Source: Procambarus clarkii
Lineage: Eukaryota; Arthropoda; Malacostraca; Decapoda; Cambaridae
NCBI RefSeq assembly: GCF_040958095.1
Contig: NC_091158.1
Span: 40,657,002-40,721,001, forward strand
Direction of reading: 5' to 3'
Length of the DNA: 64,000 nucleotides
Below the pieces are notes generated by a model. The model was given only the letters and a program-made list of their open reading frames with translations, had not been told where the DNA came from and did no database searches. Position numbers and translations under genes: made by a program. Shown one piece after another: positions 10,724-24,323 of the stretch (position 1 is the stretch's first letter; each line of letters opens with the position of its first letter).

Positions 10724-12364
10724 ATGTTTCGTCTCCAAGTTTTCCGTGCAAATCCAGCAGGTGAAATAGGGACTTTAAGTCGTGCCAAGAGGACTGAATT
10801 ACAAACTCTTGCACATGAGTATCAACTAGAAGTTCCCTACCAAGCCAACAAAAATGACCTACACAACCTGTTTCTGGATTACTATTTAGAGCAAGGTAAG
10901 ATAGACTCTGAAACTCATGAAACTTACTATATTGCAGATAAAACTGATTTGGCAACGATGAAACTCAAACTAGAGCTGGCCAAGATTGAACGTGAGCAGC
11001 AAAGAGAAGCAGCTGCCATACGAAGGGAAGAACAAGAACGTGAGGCTGCCTTAAGAAGGGAAGAAATCGCCCTCAAGGAACGTGAGTTTGCAATGCTCCG
11101 TGAGCGGGAAAGAGTACAGCTTGAAACCAAACAACGCGAGTTGGAGATGCAACGCGAACATGACAAGCAACAAGCAACTCTGGCTCTAGAGTGTCGTCAA
11201 CGCGAATACACCTTGGAAACTTTACACCTCGCTCAACGCCTGCAAGCTACTGTCAATCTTCCCGTCAGTTTTAATATATCACATGCAAGTAAGTTAATGC
11301 CATCCTTTGTAGAAGCAGAAGTTGATGTGTTTTTTACCACCTTTGAAACCCTTGCTAATCAACTCAGTTGGCCTGTCGACCAATGGGCCACACTTCTCAG
11401 AGTCCATCTTACAGGTAGAGCTGCAGTCACACTCAGTACTTTGGCGTCTGAGAATGACTACCACACTCTGAAACAAGCAGTGTTGGACGCCTACCTCCTC
11501 TCTACTGAAAGTTATAGAAGGAAATTCCGTGACCACCTGAAGGCAAGTACCACTACCTTCCTTGAGTTTGCTAACACAAAACGGAGATATTTCATGAAAT
11601 GGCTGGAAGCAGCACATGTCTCTACTTTTACAGAACTCGTCAACCTGATGCTAGTTGAAGAATTCTTGAGACGTGTGCCGCCTCCTGTCCGTCTCTACTT
11701 AGCAGATAAAGAAGAAACCGACTACCTGAAGTGTGCTAAGTCGGCTGACACTTACAGCCTCATCCACCGGCTGACACCCGAACCATCCTCCAGTAAGAAG
11801 TCGTGGTACAGTTACAAGAAAGTGAGCCCCGATCAAGCTGGCTCGCAATTGTACTGCAAGTATTGTAGACTCTATGGACATACCATAGACAAGTGTGGTA
11901 AGTCTCAATACAAGGGAACCACTGACCCACAGAAACCCAAACCAACTCCTCCTAAGTCCGGTAAGCCTGTGATGAATGTTGGTGTTAATGTTAATGATCT
12001 TTCTCTTTTCAGTAACCACCTGTATACTGGAACTGTCTCTGCCAACGGTTCAAATCCGGAGGGACGTTTCAAATTGAAGATCTTGAGGGACACAGCGGCT
12101 CTTCAATCGATCATCTTGAAGTCGGCTGTGCCCAACATCTTCTACACCGGAGAAACTGTCTTCATCACTGACCTCACTGCTACCACTCCATACCCTCTCG
12201 CCAGAGTCCACCTGGATTGTCCCTACGTGAACGGAGAAGTCCAAGTCGCCGTCAGGGAAAAGCCTTTTCCCATGCCTGGAGTGCAACTTCTCCTAGGCAA
12301 CGACTTGGCAGAAGACCTGCAACCGACCAACCTGATCATCATGGACAAACCCCCAGGTGTGTAA
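10724..12364 (+). CDS. gag: Gag-protease polyprotein of the LTR element
   Basis: An open frame of 546 residues from the ATG at 10724 (context TTCACCATGT); the upstream extension to 10697 has only a GTG and was rejected. Residues 76-166 are a Glu/Arg/Lys/Gln-rich coiled coil. Residues 180-335 resemble the SCAN-like retrotransposon capsid. A CCHC zinc knuckle (C378, C381, H386, C391) would bind the genomic RNA. The C-terminal 90 residues have the layout of a retropepsin domain, with LLLGNDL near the end. The catalytic motif, normally DTG or DSG, reads DTA at 456-458, which may inactivate the protease. The frame stops at 12364 and pol opens in the +1 frame with a short overlap, so either programmed frameshifting or a point lesion separates them. 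Confidence 0.85.
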   Translation: MFRLQVFRANPAGEIGTLSRAKRTELQTLAHEYQLEVPYQANKNDLHNLFLDYYLEQGKIDSETHETYYIADKTDLATMKLKLELAKIEREQQREAAAIRREEQEREAALRREEIALKEREFAMLRERERVQLETKQRELEMQREHDKQQATLALECRQREYTLETLHLAQRLQATVNLPVSFNISHASKLMPSFVEAEVDVFFTTFETLANQLSWPVDQWATLLRVHLTGRAAVTLSTLASENDYHTLKQAVLDAYLLSTESYRRKFRDHLKASTTTFLEFANTKRRYFMKWLEAAHVSTFTELVNLMLVEEFLRRVPPPVRLYLADKEETDYLKCAKSADTYSLIHRLTPEPSSSKKSWYSYKKVSPDQAGSQLYCKYCRLYGHTIDKCGKSQYKGTTDPQKPKPTPPKSGKPVMNVGVNVNDLSLFSNHLYTGTVSANGSNPEGRFKLKILRDTAALQSIILKSAVPNIFYTGETVFITDLTATTPYPLARVHLDCPYVNGEVQVAVREKPFPMPGVQLLLGNDLAEDLQPTNLIIMDKPPGV

Positions 12365-14403
12365 CTCTGTGCCAAGTAACCCTATTCTAGAGTATGTTCC
12401 AGCAGAGGTTCAAGAAAGTGATGAAGTTTCTCCTCCGGTTCTTGTGACCGCCCGTGCACAAGCCGCACGTCCACAGCCAGCTGACTCTACTGCTACCGCT
12501 GTCCCTCAAGACCCTCAGAAACTACCCCCGCATCTGACCAAGTTGGAGTTCCGTAAGTTGCAGAGGGAAGATCTTACTTTAACACCATTGTTTTTCCAGG
12601 CTGAGACTCAACCCGACAGTATTCCTGGGTTCTTCCTAGAGAACGACTTGCTCTACCGCAGATATAGACCCAGTAAACTGAAGGAGGAGGACGATTGGGC
12701 CAACATCGAACAACTTGTGATTCCTACCAGCCTGCGGCCCACTATTCTACACCTGGCCCACGGAGCACTCTCCCACTACGGCTTCAACAAGACTTACCAT
12801 GGAATTCGTCAAGACTACTACTGGCCAGGTATGGTAAATAACGTCAAACAGTACGTAAAACAGTGTCATACATGTCAGATGGCAGGCAAACCGAACATCT
12901 CCATTCCCAGAGCGCCACTGATTCCCATACAGGTGCCTGCGGAACCTTTCCACAGACTCATAATAGACTGTGTTGGTCCTTTACCTCGGACCAGTTCAGG
13001 TAACGCCTACATCCTAACCATCCTGTGTCCTACCACCAGATTTCCCATAGCAGTTCCAGTGAAGAACATCACGGCTGCTACGGTTGTAAAACATCTATTG
13101 AAGATCTTCACTCAATACGGATTTCCCAGGGAGATTCAGAGCGACTGTGGTACCAACTTCACCAGTGATCTCTTCAAAAGGACACTGGAGGAGTTCAACA
13201 TCAAACAGGTATTGTCCAGCCCCTATCATCCTGCTTCACAGGGTTCTCTTGAACGTAGTCATCAGACTATCAAAGCACTCTTGAAAAAGTTTTGTAGTGA
13301 AACCTCTAAGGATTGGGATAAGCAGATTGACCTTATAATGTGTATTTACAGAAGTCTTCCCAATGAGTCCCTAGGAGTATCTCCTTATGAGATGCTCTAC
13401 GGCCGTAAGTGCCGTACTCCCCTTAAGGCTTTCAAAGACTCTCTCAGAGATGCCACCTTCAGTGAGCATCAGAATGTGCCCCAGTTTCTTCAAAACCTTC
13501 AACACATTCTAGAGAGAGTCCACCGTTTTGCCCATGATAATCTATTGAAAGCCCAGGAGAGGATGAAGACTCATTACGACCAGACCAGCAAAGTAAGAAA
13601 ATTCAAGCCGGGAGACTTCGTCCTAGCATACTTCCCTATCCCAGGTTCACCTTTACAAAACAGGTTTTCAGGACCCTACCGCGTCAAAGAGTACAGAAAT
13701 AACAACAACTACGTCATAGAGACTCCAGATAGGCGGCGGAAGACCCAGCTGTGCCACGTCAACCTCCTGAAGCAATATAATGGTACTCCTCCCACTGTCC
13801 TGATTAACTGTTCTACCTTCACAGAACCTTACATCCACAGTGAGACCTTCCCAGCTTCTCCCGAAAGCACTGACAAGGAGTCAGCACTTTCTAATTCCGA
13901 AATCCTTAATGATCTTCCCAAATACTTTCAGGATAATAATAGTGCTCCTTTGCCCTATTCTAATTCCACTCTCACCTCGTCAGATAAGCCCTTCATCCTC
14001 CATGTCGACGCCAGTGGTACCGACGTTGGTGGTGTCGCGATGCAGCAACGAGGCGAGGAGAATACACCTGTCAGCGACTACTGCTACAAGGAACTACGGA
14101 ACAATTGGCAAGGAACTACTCTTCATCATCCTGAAGCTCCAGCACTTCACTCCACACCTGAAAAGTGCTCGGTCCACCATCAACACGGACCACACCACCC
14201 TACACCTCCTGCAGCACGCCCACTTCTCACCTCAACATCTTCTACTATGGGCTTGCTAACTGCAGAAATTCAACCTGGAGACACGCTATACCAAGATTCC
14301 GACAACATCTTAGCCAATGATCTCTCCAGAGTTTATGAAGTAGAAGCGACTCCATCTATTACTCCACCACATAACGAGGTACTTCTTCCAGAACCGCAGG
14401 CTT

Positions 14404-14414
14404 CGGGGGAGAGT
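14404..14414 (+). promoter_or_regulatory. Polypurine tract of the LTR element
   Basis: CGGGGGAGAGT immediately precedes the 3' LTR, in the position of the plus-strand primer. Confidence 0.7.
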
Positions 14415-16856
<2,442 letters not shown>

Positions 16857-17278
16857 TCGCCTCGGCTATCACTTCCTTATGTCCGGTCGTGATGGTCAAG
16901 CGGATTAAGGCGTCCCTGTACATACCAGTTGCGTTGCTCCTGGGAGTATGGGTTCGAGTCACTTCTGGGGTGTGAGTTTTCAGTTGTATATAGTCCTGGG
17001 GACCATTCAGGCTTGTTTGCATTTGTGTTCCTCACGTGTGCCCCAAAGAATGAGGTGATTTGATAAAATGCTATGCCCATGATTACCATCCGAGTGCCGG
17101 CGGGGAAGTGGTTCAAATAGCCTCGGCTATCACTTCCTTATGTCCGGTCGTGATGGTCAAGCGGATTAAGGCGTCCCTGTACATACCAGTTGCGTTGCTC
17201 CTGGGAGTATGGGTTCGAGTTACTTCTGGGGTGAGAGTTTTCAGTTGTATATAGTTCTGGGGACCATTCAGGCTTGTT

Positions 17279-17281
<3 letters not shown>
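16857..17281 (+). mobile_element. Inverted continuation of the 261-bp SINE array
   Basis: At about 16857, within a unit (TATGTACC then TCGCCTCGGCTATCAC), the array switches to the opposite strand and continues for about 1.6 units. Together with the preceding array it forms a large inverted repeat with almost no spacer. Confidence 0.88.

Positions 17282-17362
<81 letters not shown>
17282..17362. repeat. (TA)n microsatellite
   Basis: Pure TA repeat between two SINE structures. Confidence 0.95.
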
Positions 17363-17363
<1 letters not shown>

Positions 17364-17367
17364 CACT

Positions 17368-17550
17368 AAGAATTCTTTGACCCGGTCAGAATTCGAACCC
17401 ATGCCGTCCAGGATCACCCCTAAACGTACACAGTACTGTGACCACCGCACCAATGATCGTCTCATTGGTGCGGTGTTGACAGTACTGTGTACGTTTAGGG
17501 GTGATCCTGGACGGCATGGGTTCGAATCCTGGCCGGGTCAAAGAGTTCTT
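17368..17550. mobile_element. Palindromic pair of a second tRNA-like SINE
   Basis: Arms 17368-17456 and 17462-17550 (89 bp each) are near-perfect inverted copies around the 5-bp loop TCGTC. The right arm contains a B box GGGTTCGAATCC; the left is its complement with a few changes. Such a snap-back could form a cruciform. Confidence 0.85.
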
Positions 17551-17580
17551 TGTGGTATATGGCTTGTGGGTTCATGCAGC

Positions 17581-17582
<2 letters not shown>

Positions 17583-17665
<83 letters not shown>
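17583..17665. repeat. (CA)n microsatellite
   Basis: Pure AC repeat directly before the LINE fragment. Confidence 0.95.
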
Positions 17666-17668
<3 letters not shown>

Positions 17669-17696
17669 CAGGAAGGAAAACACAAAACACACACAT

Positions 17697-19094
17697 ACAA
17701 AAAGGGCGACAGACAAGAGGCACTGAACTACCGGCCAGTGTCCTTGATTTGTATACCATGCAAGGTGATGGAGAAGATCGTGAGAAAAAACCTGGTAACA
17801 CATCTGGAGAGAAGGGACTTCGTGACAAATCGCCAACATGGATTCAGGGAGGGTAAATCTTGCCTTACAGGCTTGATAGAATTCTACGATCAGGTGACAC
17901 AGATTAAGCAAGAAAGAGAGGGCTGGGCGGACTGCATTTTCTTGGATTGTCGGAAAGCCTTTGACACAGTACCGCATAAGAGGCTGGTACATAAGCTGGA
18001 GAGACAGGCAGGTGTAGCTGGTAAGGTGCTCCAGTGGATAAGGGAGTATCTAAGCAATAGGAAGCAGAGAGTTACGGTGAGGGGTGAGACCTCCGATTGG
18101 CGTGAAGTCACCAGTGGAGTCCCACAGGGCTCTGTACTCGGTCCTATCTTGTTTCTGATATATGTAAATGATCTCCCGGAGGGTATCGATTCATTTCTCT
18201 CAATGTTTGCGGACGATGCTAAAATTATGAGAAGGATTAAAACAGAAGAGGACTGTTTGAGGCTTCAAGAAGACCTAGACAAGCTGAAGGAATGGTCGAA
18301 CAAATGGTTGTTAGAGTTTAACCCAACCAAATGTAATGTAATGAAGATAGGTGTAGGGAGCAGGAGGCCAGATACAAGGTATCATCTGGGAGAGGAAATT
18401 CTTCAGGAGTCAGAGAAGGAAAAAGACTTGGGGGTTGATATCACGCCAGACCTGTCTCCTGCAGCACATATCAAGCGGATAACATCAGCGGCATATGCCA
18501 GGCTGGCCAACATACGAACGGCATTCAGAAACTTGTGTAAAGAATCATTCAGAACTTTGTATACCACATATGTCAGGCCAATCCTGGAGTATGCAGCCCC
18601 AGCATGGAGTCCATATCTAGTCAAGGATAAGACTAAACTGGAAAAGGTTCAAAGGTTTGCCACCAGACTAGTACCCGAGCTGAGAGGTATGAGCTACGAG
18701 GAGAGACTACGGGTATTAAACCTCACTTCGCTTCGCTGGAAGACAGAAGAGTTAGGGGGGACATGATCACCACATTCAAGATTCTGAAGGGGATTGATAG
18801 GGTAGATAAAGACAGTCTATTTAACACAAGGGGCACACGTACTAGGGGACACAGGTGGAAACTGAGTGCCCAAATGAGCCACAGAGATATTAGAAAGAAC
18901 TTTTTTAGTGTCAGAGTGGTTGACAAATGGAATGCATTAGGAAGTGATGTGGTGGAGGCTGACTCCATACACAGTTTCAAGTGTAGATATGACAGAGCCC
19001 GATAGGCTCAGGAATCTGTACACCTGTTGATTGACGGTTGAGAGGCGGGACCAAAGAGCCAGAGCTCAACCCCCGCAAACACAACTAGGTGAGT
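17697..19094 (+). mobile_element. CR1/L2-like LINE, 5'-truncated, RT and 3' end
   Basis: Starts inside the RT finger ([14 protein letters not shown]). One frame runs to 18766 with the usual blocks: [50 protein letters not shown] and the catalytic FADDAK. It then covers the thumb-like C-terminal region. Near 18735 a frameshift moves the last 80 residues (KWNALGSDVVEADSIHSFKC) to the frame of 18763-19005. The 3' UTR ends CAACTAGGTGAGTACA, one unit of the 14-bp tail seen in the other copies, and passes into (CA)n. The endonuclease part is missing. This is the only copy of the family on the plus strand. Confidence 0.88.
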
Positions 19095-19220
<126 letters not shown>

Positions 19221-19269
19221 CTTTTGAGAATATATCTTTCAATTTTAATAATTTCTTTGGTGGTTCCAG

Positions 19270-19565
19270 GTATGCCAACTGGGCACGGTGTTCGTCCCAT
19301 CAGCGGCGTCGGAAGTGTGGGCGGTGGTGACGGGATCTCTCCTGGGGGTGGCGTAGGTGGCCCTGAGGCAGGTGTGGGCGTGGGCAGCGTGGACGCCGAG
19401 GAGGATGAGGGCCCCGGTGGGAACAACAGGTTGTTGGAGCTGGTGCCTCCCATGATCATAGTGTTGGTGGCTTCCCTGACCACCATCCTGGTGATGGCGC
19501 TCCTGGTGATTCTTCTTCTGAAGAGACGGGGCAGGTTGAGACGCCTGGAGCAGGAGATGGAACAG
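19270..19565 (+). CDS. Host exon: transmembrane segment of an unidentified single-pass membrane protein
   Basis: A 3' splice site (TTTCTTTGGTGGTTCCAG, 19252-19269) precedes a high-GC open frame unlike the surrounding repeats. It enters in phase 1 and ends at CAG|GTGTGT (19565/19566) in phase 0. The 98 complete codons start with a Gly-rich juxtamembrane stretch with an acidic patch (DAEEDEGPGG). Then comes one hydrophobic segment of about 27 residues (LVPPMIIVLVASLTTILVMA, continuing LLVILLL), and a basic stop-transfer sequence KRRGRLRRLEQEMEQ. The basic-after-hydrophobic order indicates a type I protein whose cytoplasmic tail begins here. I do not recognise the family; large proteoglycan-type or adhesion receptors have this layout, but that is a guess. 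Confidence 0.72.
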
Positions 19566-20256
19566 GTGTGTGTGGTTAAGTAGGGGTGTTGTTAAGCAGG
19601 TGTGTGGGGGTGCTGGTGTGTTTGTGTGAGGAGTGGTGAGGCATGTGCAGTGGTGAGGCATGTGCAGTGGTGCAGGAGTGTAGTGGTAGACATATTGGTT
19701 GTGGGAGTGTCAGGAGGATCTGGTGTGAGACCGTGGTAGTGGTTCAGGTATGTGTTAGAGATCCAGGTGTGTGGTAGGGTTAATTTACGTGTGAAGACAA
19801 ATGCAGAGCTTCTCTTAACAACTATGTGCCTTAATGTGCTAGAAACTATTTTTGAACTGCTATATTTAACGACCATTATAAGGAAAGGTTTCGTTTAAGG
19901 ACAAAATAATCAGCATATAATAAACGACATACAAAGACAGATTGTGAATTCCATAAAATCAAAAGTAATATAATACCACAACTGTGAGACTATTAAGAAG
20001 TAACTGTTGTGACTTACTGTGAGATGTGCCAGTGCGGTATACACAGTTGCTGTGAGAAGTACCAGTGTGGTACACACAGTAACTGTGAGAAGAAGCTCCG
20101 TAATAATATACACAGCTGCAACTAAATAAATCCTAACAGAACAAACAATAATAATTAGGTAAAGCCCAGGTAAAGGTAGGTTAAAAAATAAACACAAGTC
20201 ATCTTGGGTTGTTAATTCCTTCCTTTTGTCAAGCTCCTTCACAAGGCGTTATACTG

Positions 20257-20532
20257 CTCTGTTATGAGGCCTTGATCGTCTGTGACTCTCTGCTTCTCTG
20301 TGCTCTGTTATGAGGCCTTGATCGTCTGTGACTCTCTGCTTCTCTGTGCTCTGTTATGAGGCCTTGATCGTCTGTGACTGTCTGCTTCTCTGTGCTCTGT
20401 TATGAGGCCTTGATCGTCTGTGACTGTCTGCTTCTCTGTGCTCTGTTATGAGGCCTTGATCGTCTGTGACTGTCTGCTTCTCTGTGCTCTGTTATGAGGC
20501 CTTGATCGTCTGTGACTCTCTGCTTCTCTGTG
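20257..20532 (+). repeat. 46-bp intronic minisatellite abutting a 3' splice site
   Basis: Six tandem copies of a 46-bp unit starting CTCTGTTATGAGGCC, at 20257, 20303, 20349, 20395, 20441 and 20487. Each copy ends in the pyrimidine-rich CTGCTTCTCTGTG. The last copy is followed at once by CAACAG and the next exon. Confidence 0.92.
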
Positions 20533-20538
20533 CAACAG

Positions 20539-20611
20539 GTCAAGCTGAACAAGAAGATGGTGCCTGTACACAGCAGAGGTGAGGACAGCCCCTCCTCCAG
20601 GTACACCCCAG
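20539..20611 (+). CDS. Host exon: cytoplasmic tail of the same membrane protein
   Basis: Bounded by CTCTGTGCAACAG|GTC (3' splice site, 20538/20539) and CCCCAG|GTAAGC (5' splice site, 20611/20612). It enters in phase 0, matching the donor at 19565, and leaves in phase 1. It encodes 24 residues plus one base (VKLNKKMVPV, HSRGEDSPSSRYTP), a hydrophilic Ser/Pro-containing tail continuing LEQEMEQ from the previous exon. The phase match, two good splice sites and preserved frame are the evidence. Alternative donors at 20578 (GAG|GTGAGG) and 20600 (CAG|GTACAC) exist but are weaker. No following exon was found in the window. Confidence 0.68.
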
Positions 20612-20837
20612 GTAAGCCAGCAGCTCTTCTGTTATTGTTACCTTTTCTTATGAAAGAGATTCAACCTTCTCTGGGCTGGTAAGTTGACATTTTCCTCGTT
20701 AGGAAAATCTTGTAACCCCTGATGGTGTATTGCATTATATAAATGTTTAGAAAATTGATACGATTTGGTTTATTAAACTTAAACATGAGAGGAAAGCATT
20801 TTTGTTTGGGGGAGGGGGGATGTTGTGACCACATATG

Positions 20838-20978
<141 letters not shown>

Positions 20979-21299
20979 CGAATTTTCTCGATCTTTCTTA
21001 TGTTTCTTTTCACTGTTGATGGTAATTGAAAAATTAATTCTCCAAAATTCATTTTTATTTCTAATCTGACGCGACACTTGAGCGCGTTTCATAAAACTTA
21101 TTACATTTTCAAAGACTTTAGTTCACACACACACAACTATAACTGAATAGAGCTTAAACATTTTCGATATTTTATACCTGCATTTGGGTGAGGTGATATG
21201 TTAAAACAGTTTTGGATGAGGTGAAAACAAACTTTCAACACAAGACAGAACACGAAACAATGGGTATTTAAGGTAAGAATGGAAGTAATTGCAGAGGGC

Positions 21300-22094
21300 C
21301 TATTGGCCCATATTTCTTGATGCTTCTATATTGGAGCGGAGTCTTGAAGTGGGTAGAATATAGTTGTGCATTAATTGGCTGTTGATTGCTGGTGTTGACT
21401 TCTTGATGTGTAGTGCTTCGCAGATGTCAAGCCGCTTGCTATCGCTGTATCTATCGATGATTTCTGTGTTGTTTGCTAAGATTTCTCTGGTGATAATTTG
21501 GTTTTGGGAAGAGATTATATGTTCCTTAATGGAGCCCTGTTGCTTATGCATCGTTAAACGCCTGGAAAGAGATGTTGTTGTCTTGCCTATATACTGAGTT
21601 TTTTTAGGCTTACAGTCCCCAAGAGGGCATTTGAAGGCATAGACGACGTTGGTCTCTTTTAAAGCGTTCTGTTTTGTGTCTGGAGAGTTTCTCATGAGTA
21701 GGCTGGCCGTTTTTTTGGTTTTATAGTAAATCGTCATTTGCATCTTCTGATTTTTGTCTGTAGGGATAACGTTTCTATTAACAATATCTCTCAAGACCCT
21801 TTCCTCCATTTTATGAGCTGTGGAAAAGAAGTTCCTGTAAAATAGTCTAAATGGGGATATAGGTGTTGTGTTAGTTGTCTCTTCAGAGGTTGCATGGCGT
21901 TTCACTTTCCTTCTTATGATGTCTTCAACGAAACTATTGGAGAAGCCGTTGTTGACTAGGACCTGCCTAACCCTACAGAGTTCTTCGTCGACTTGCTTCC
22001 ATCCTGAGCTGTGGCTGAGAGCACGGTCGACATAAGCGTTAACAACACTCCTCTTGTACCTGTCTGGGCAGTCACTGTTGGCATTTAGGCACAT
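21300..22094 (-). CDS. Penelope-like linker and GIY-YIG endonuclease region (copy A)
   Basis: 264 open codons in the same frame as the RT. The first half is the linker (SDCPDRYKRSVVNAYVDRAL; KVKRHATSEE). The second half is a GIY-YIG nuclease, with VVYAFKCPLGDCK followed by TQYIGKTTTSLSRRLTMHKQ and then ALHIKKSTPAINSQL. This nuclease nicks the target for reverse transcription. The annotated ATG is only the first Met after the upstream stop; the natural protein would be fused to the RT. Confidence 0.85.
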   Translation of the reverse strand: MCLNANSDCPDRYKRSVVNAYVDRALSHSSGWKQVDEELCRVRQVLVNNGFSNSFVEDIIRRKVKRHATSEETTNTTPISPFRLFYRNFFSTAHKMEERVLRDIVNRNVIPTDKNQKMQMTIYYKTKKTASLLMRNSPDTKQNALKETNVVYAFKCPLGDCKPKKTQYIGKTTTSLSRRLTMHKQQGSIKEHIISSQNQIITREILANNTEIIDRYSDSKRLDICEALHIKKSTPAINSQLMHNYILPTSRLRSNIEASRNMGQ

Positions 22095-22115
22095 TCCTAT
22101 ATTTGTTTCCTTAGT

Positions 22116-22788
22116 TTAGACTGCAGTGTGGACCCCTCCGCTCCTTTCCATGACTGTTACATCTAGAAAGGGCAGCTTCCCATCCTTCTCCATCTTGTAA
22201 GTGAAATGCAACAAAGAATTCAGCTCAAATGCCTCCTTCAGCTCCTGCAGATGTCTGACATCAGGTACCTGTGTAAAAATGTCATCAACATACCTGCAGT
22301 ATATGGCCGGTTTCAAGTTCATGTCGACTAAGACTTTTTGCTCGATGGTACTCATGTAGAAGTCTGCAAACAGGACACCTAGGGGAGAACCCATGGCGAC
22401 CCCATCTACTTGCTTATACATGTGCCCATCCGGGCTCAAGAAGGGTGCCTTTTTAGTACAAGCTTGGAGTAGTGTCCTTAGAATATTTTCTGGTATGTCA
22501 AGAGGAGTACAGGCCGGATCACGATACACTCTGTCCGCTATCATCCCGATTGTTTCATCCACAGGTACGCTGGTAAACAGTGATTCTACGTCCAACGAGG
22601 CTCTTATCCCTGTGGCCCGTGTTCCCTGCAGTAAGTCAATAAATTCCTTTGGAGACTTCAGGCTGAAGGTGCAAGGGACATAAGGAGTCAGCAAGCTGTT
22701 GAGTCGTTTTGCCAGTCTGAACGTGGGTGTGGGTATCTGGCTGATGATTGGCCGAAGTGGGTTTCCAGGCTTATGTGTCTTGACAGTT
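22116..22788 (-). pseudogene. Penelope-like RT domain (copy A)
   Basis: The frame from about 22788 (VKTHKPGNPLRPIISQIPTP) to the TAA at 22118-22116 covers RT core motifs: SLDVESLFTSVPVDETI, VDGVAMGSPLGVLFADFYM, the catalytic CRYVDDIF, and KLPFLDVTV. These are typical of Penelope-like elements, whose RT is closer to telomerase than to LINE RTs. The in-frame stop replaces a Tyr codon preserved in copy D (HTAVYT). The same frame continues afterwards as the endonuclease region, so a single substitution interrupts an otherwise open reading frame. The N-terminal part of the protein is missing. Confidence 0.85.
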
Positions 22789-22872
22789 CCACTTCGGCCA
22801 ATCATCAGCCAGATACAGACACCCACGTACAGACTGGCATAACGACTCAACGGCTTGCTGACTCCTTATGTC
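22676..22872. repeat. Inverted repeat of Penelope-like sequence
   Basis: Arm 22676-22760 and its complement 22789-22872 (about 85 bp, a few mismatches) flank a spacer of about 28 bp. Both encode the PLRPIISQ...RLNxLLTPYV part of the Penelope-like RT, on opposite strands. Confidence 0.88.
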
Positions 22873-23384
<512 letters not shown>

Positions 23385-23459
23385 AAAAATACACAATGAA
23401 ATGGGGAAGAGAGATGAACGTTTCGGCCTGTTAAAGCCGTTGTCAACACCAGACTGACT

Positions 23460-23680
23460 AGATAATGTGTTGGAACTTATCAAAATATGTATAAAAGACA
23501 ATTATTTCATTTTCAATGGAAAATTTTTCAAACAAACATTTGGAATGGCAATGGGCAATCTCCTTTCCCCAGTTTTGAGCAATTTGTATATGGAGTTCTT
23601 CGAAACAAAAATCTTATCCAGGATTATCCCCTCTAATGTAGTCTGGTTTAGGTATGTCGACGATATTTTGTGCTTATGGT
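23460..23680 (+). pseudogene. Penelope-like RT fragment of a different family (copy B)
   Basis: The open frame carries FGMAMGNLLSPVLSNLYMEF and WFRYVDDIL, the conserved RT blocks, but the wording differs strongly from copies A and D, so it is a second Penelope-like lineage. It stops matching after the YVDD box, where a minus-strand fragment of the first family begins. The sequence just upstream (GAACGTTTCGGCCTGTTAAA, about 23417-23436) may belong to its 5' non-coding part. Confidence 0.7.
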
Positions 23681-24320
23681 TGATGATTTTGACTTTCCGA
23701 TGTGTAGGGCCTCACTGATGTCGAGTCTCCTGTTGTTGTTGTATCTGTCGATAATTTCTGTGTTGCTTGTTAAGATTTCTCTTGTGATGATCTGGTTGTG
23801 GGAGGAGATTATATGTTCCTTGATGGAGCCCTGTTGCTTGTTCATTGTTAATCGCCTTGAGAGAGAGATGTTGTCTTGCCTATATACTGATATCTTTGGA
23901 GCTGACAGTCCCCAAGTGGGCATGGGATGGCATAGACGACGTTGGTCACTTTTAAGGTGTTCTGTTTGGTGTCTGGAGAGTTCTTCACAAGTCGCTTTGT
24001 CGTCTTCTTGGTTTTTTAGTAAATTGTTAATTGTATCTTCTGATTTGTGTCTGTGGGGTCATTATTCCTATCAATAGTATAACGTTCCTATCAATAATAT
24101 CTTTCAGTACACTTTCCACCGTTTTATGAGCCGTCGAAAAGAAGTTCCTGTAAAACAGTTTAATAGGAGGTACAGGTGTTGTGTTAGTTGACTCTTCAGA
24201 GATTGCATGACGTGTCACCTTTTATTTAATAACGTCTTCAACATAACCGTTAGAGAAGACATTATTGACTAGGACCTGATTAACTCTACAGAGTTCCTCA
24301 TCGACATACTTCCAACCAGA
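23680..24320 (-). pseudogene. Penelope-like C-terminal fragment, minus strand (copy C)
   Basis: On the minus strand it reads linker (KNFFSTAHKTVESVLKDIID-type, 24218-24027) and then GIY-YIG remnants (SLSRRLTMNKQQGSIKEHII; RRLDISEALHIGKS). Frame changes and small rearrangements near 24040-24090 break it. Its upstream end meets the plus-strand copy D head to head at about 24322. Confidence 0.75.
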
Positions 24321-24323
24321 GCT

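Larger units (their letters stand above)
20980..22788 (-). mobile_element. Penelope-like element copy A, 5'-truncated
   Basis: The minus strand carries the RT, a linker and a GIY-YIG endonuclease (next two entries), followed by a 3' non-coding part at 20980-21300. That part contains GAGTTAATTTTTCAATTACC-type sequence shared with the end of copy D (27430-27460). It is truncated upstream, within the RT, at an inverted repeat. Confidence 0.85.

Noticed and set aside
10719-10955. Open frames opposite gag and pol (10719-10955, 10927-11166, 11294-11617, 12050-12286, 12747-12953)
   Set aside because: Shadows of the gag and pol frames.
19245-19661. Minus-strand frame rich in His/Thr/Pro opposite the host exon
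   Set aside because: Antisense of a GC-rich exon and its GT-rich intron; the plus strand has splice sites, correct phase and a membrane-protein layout.
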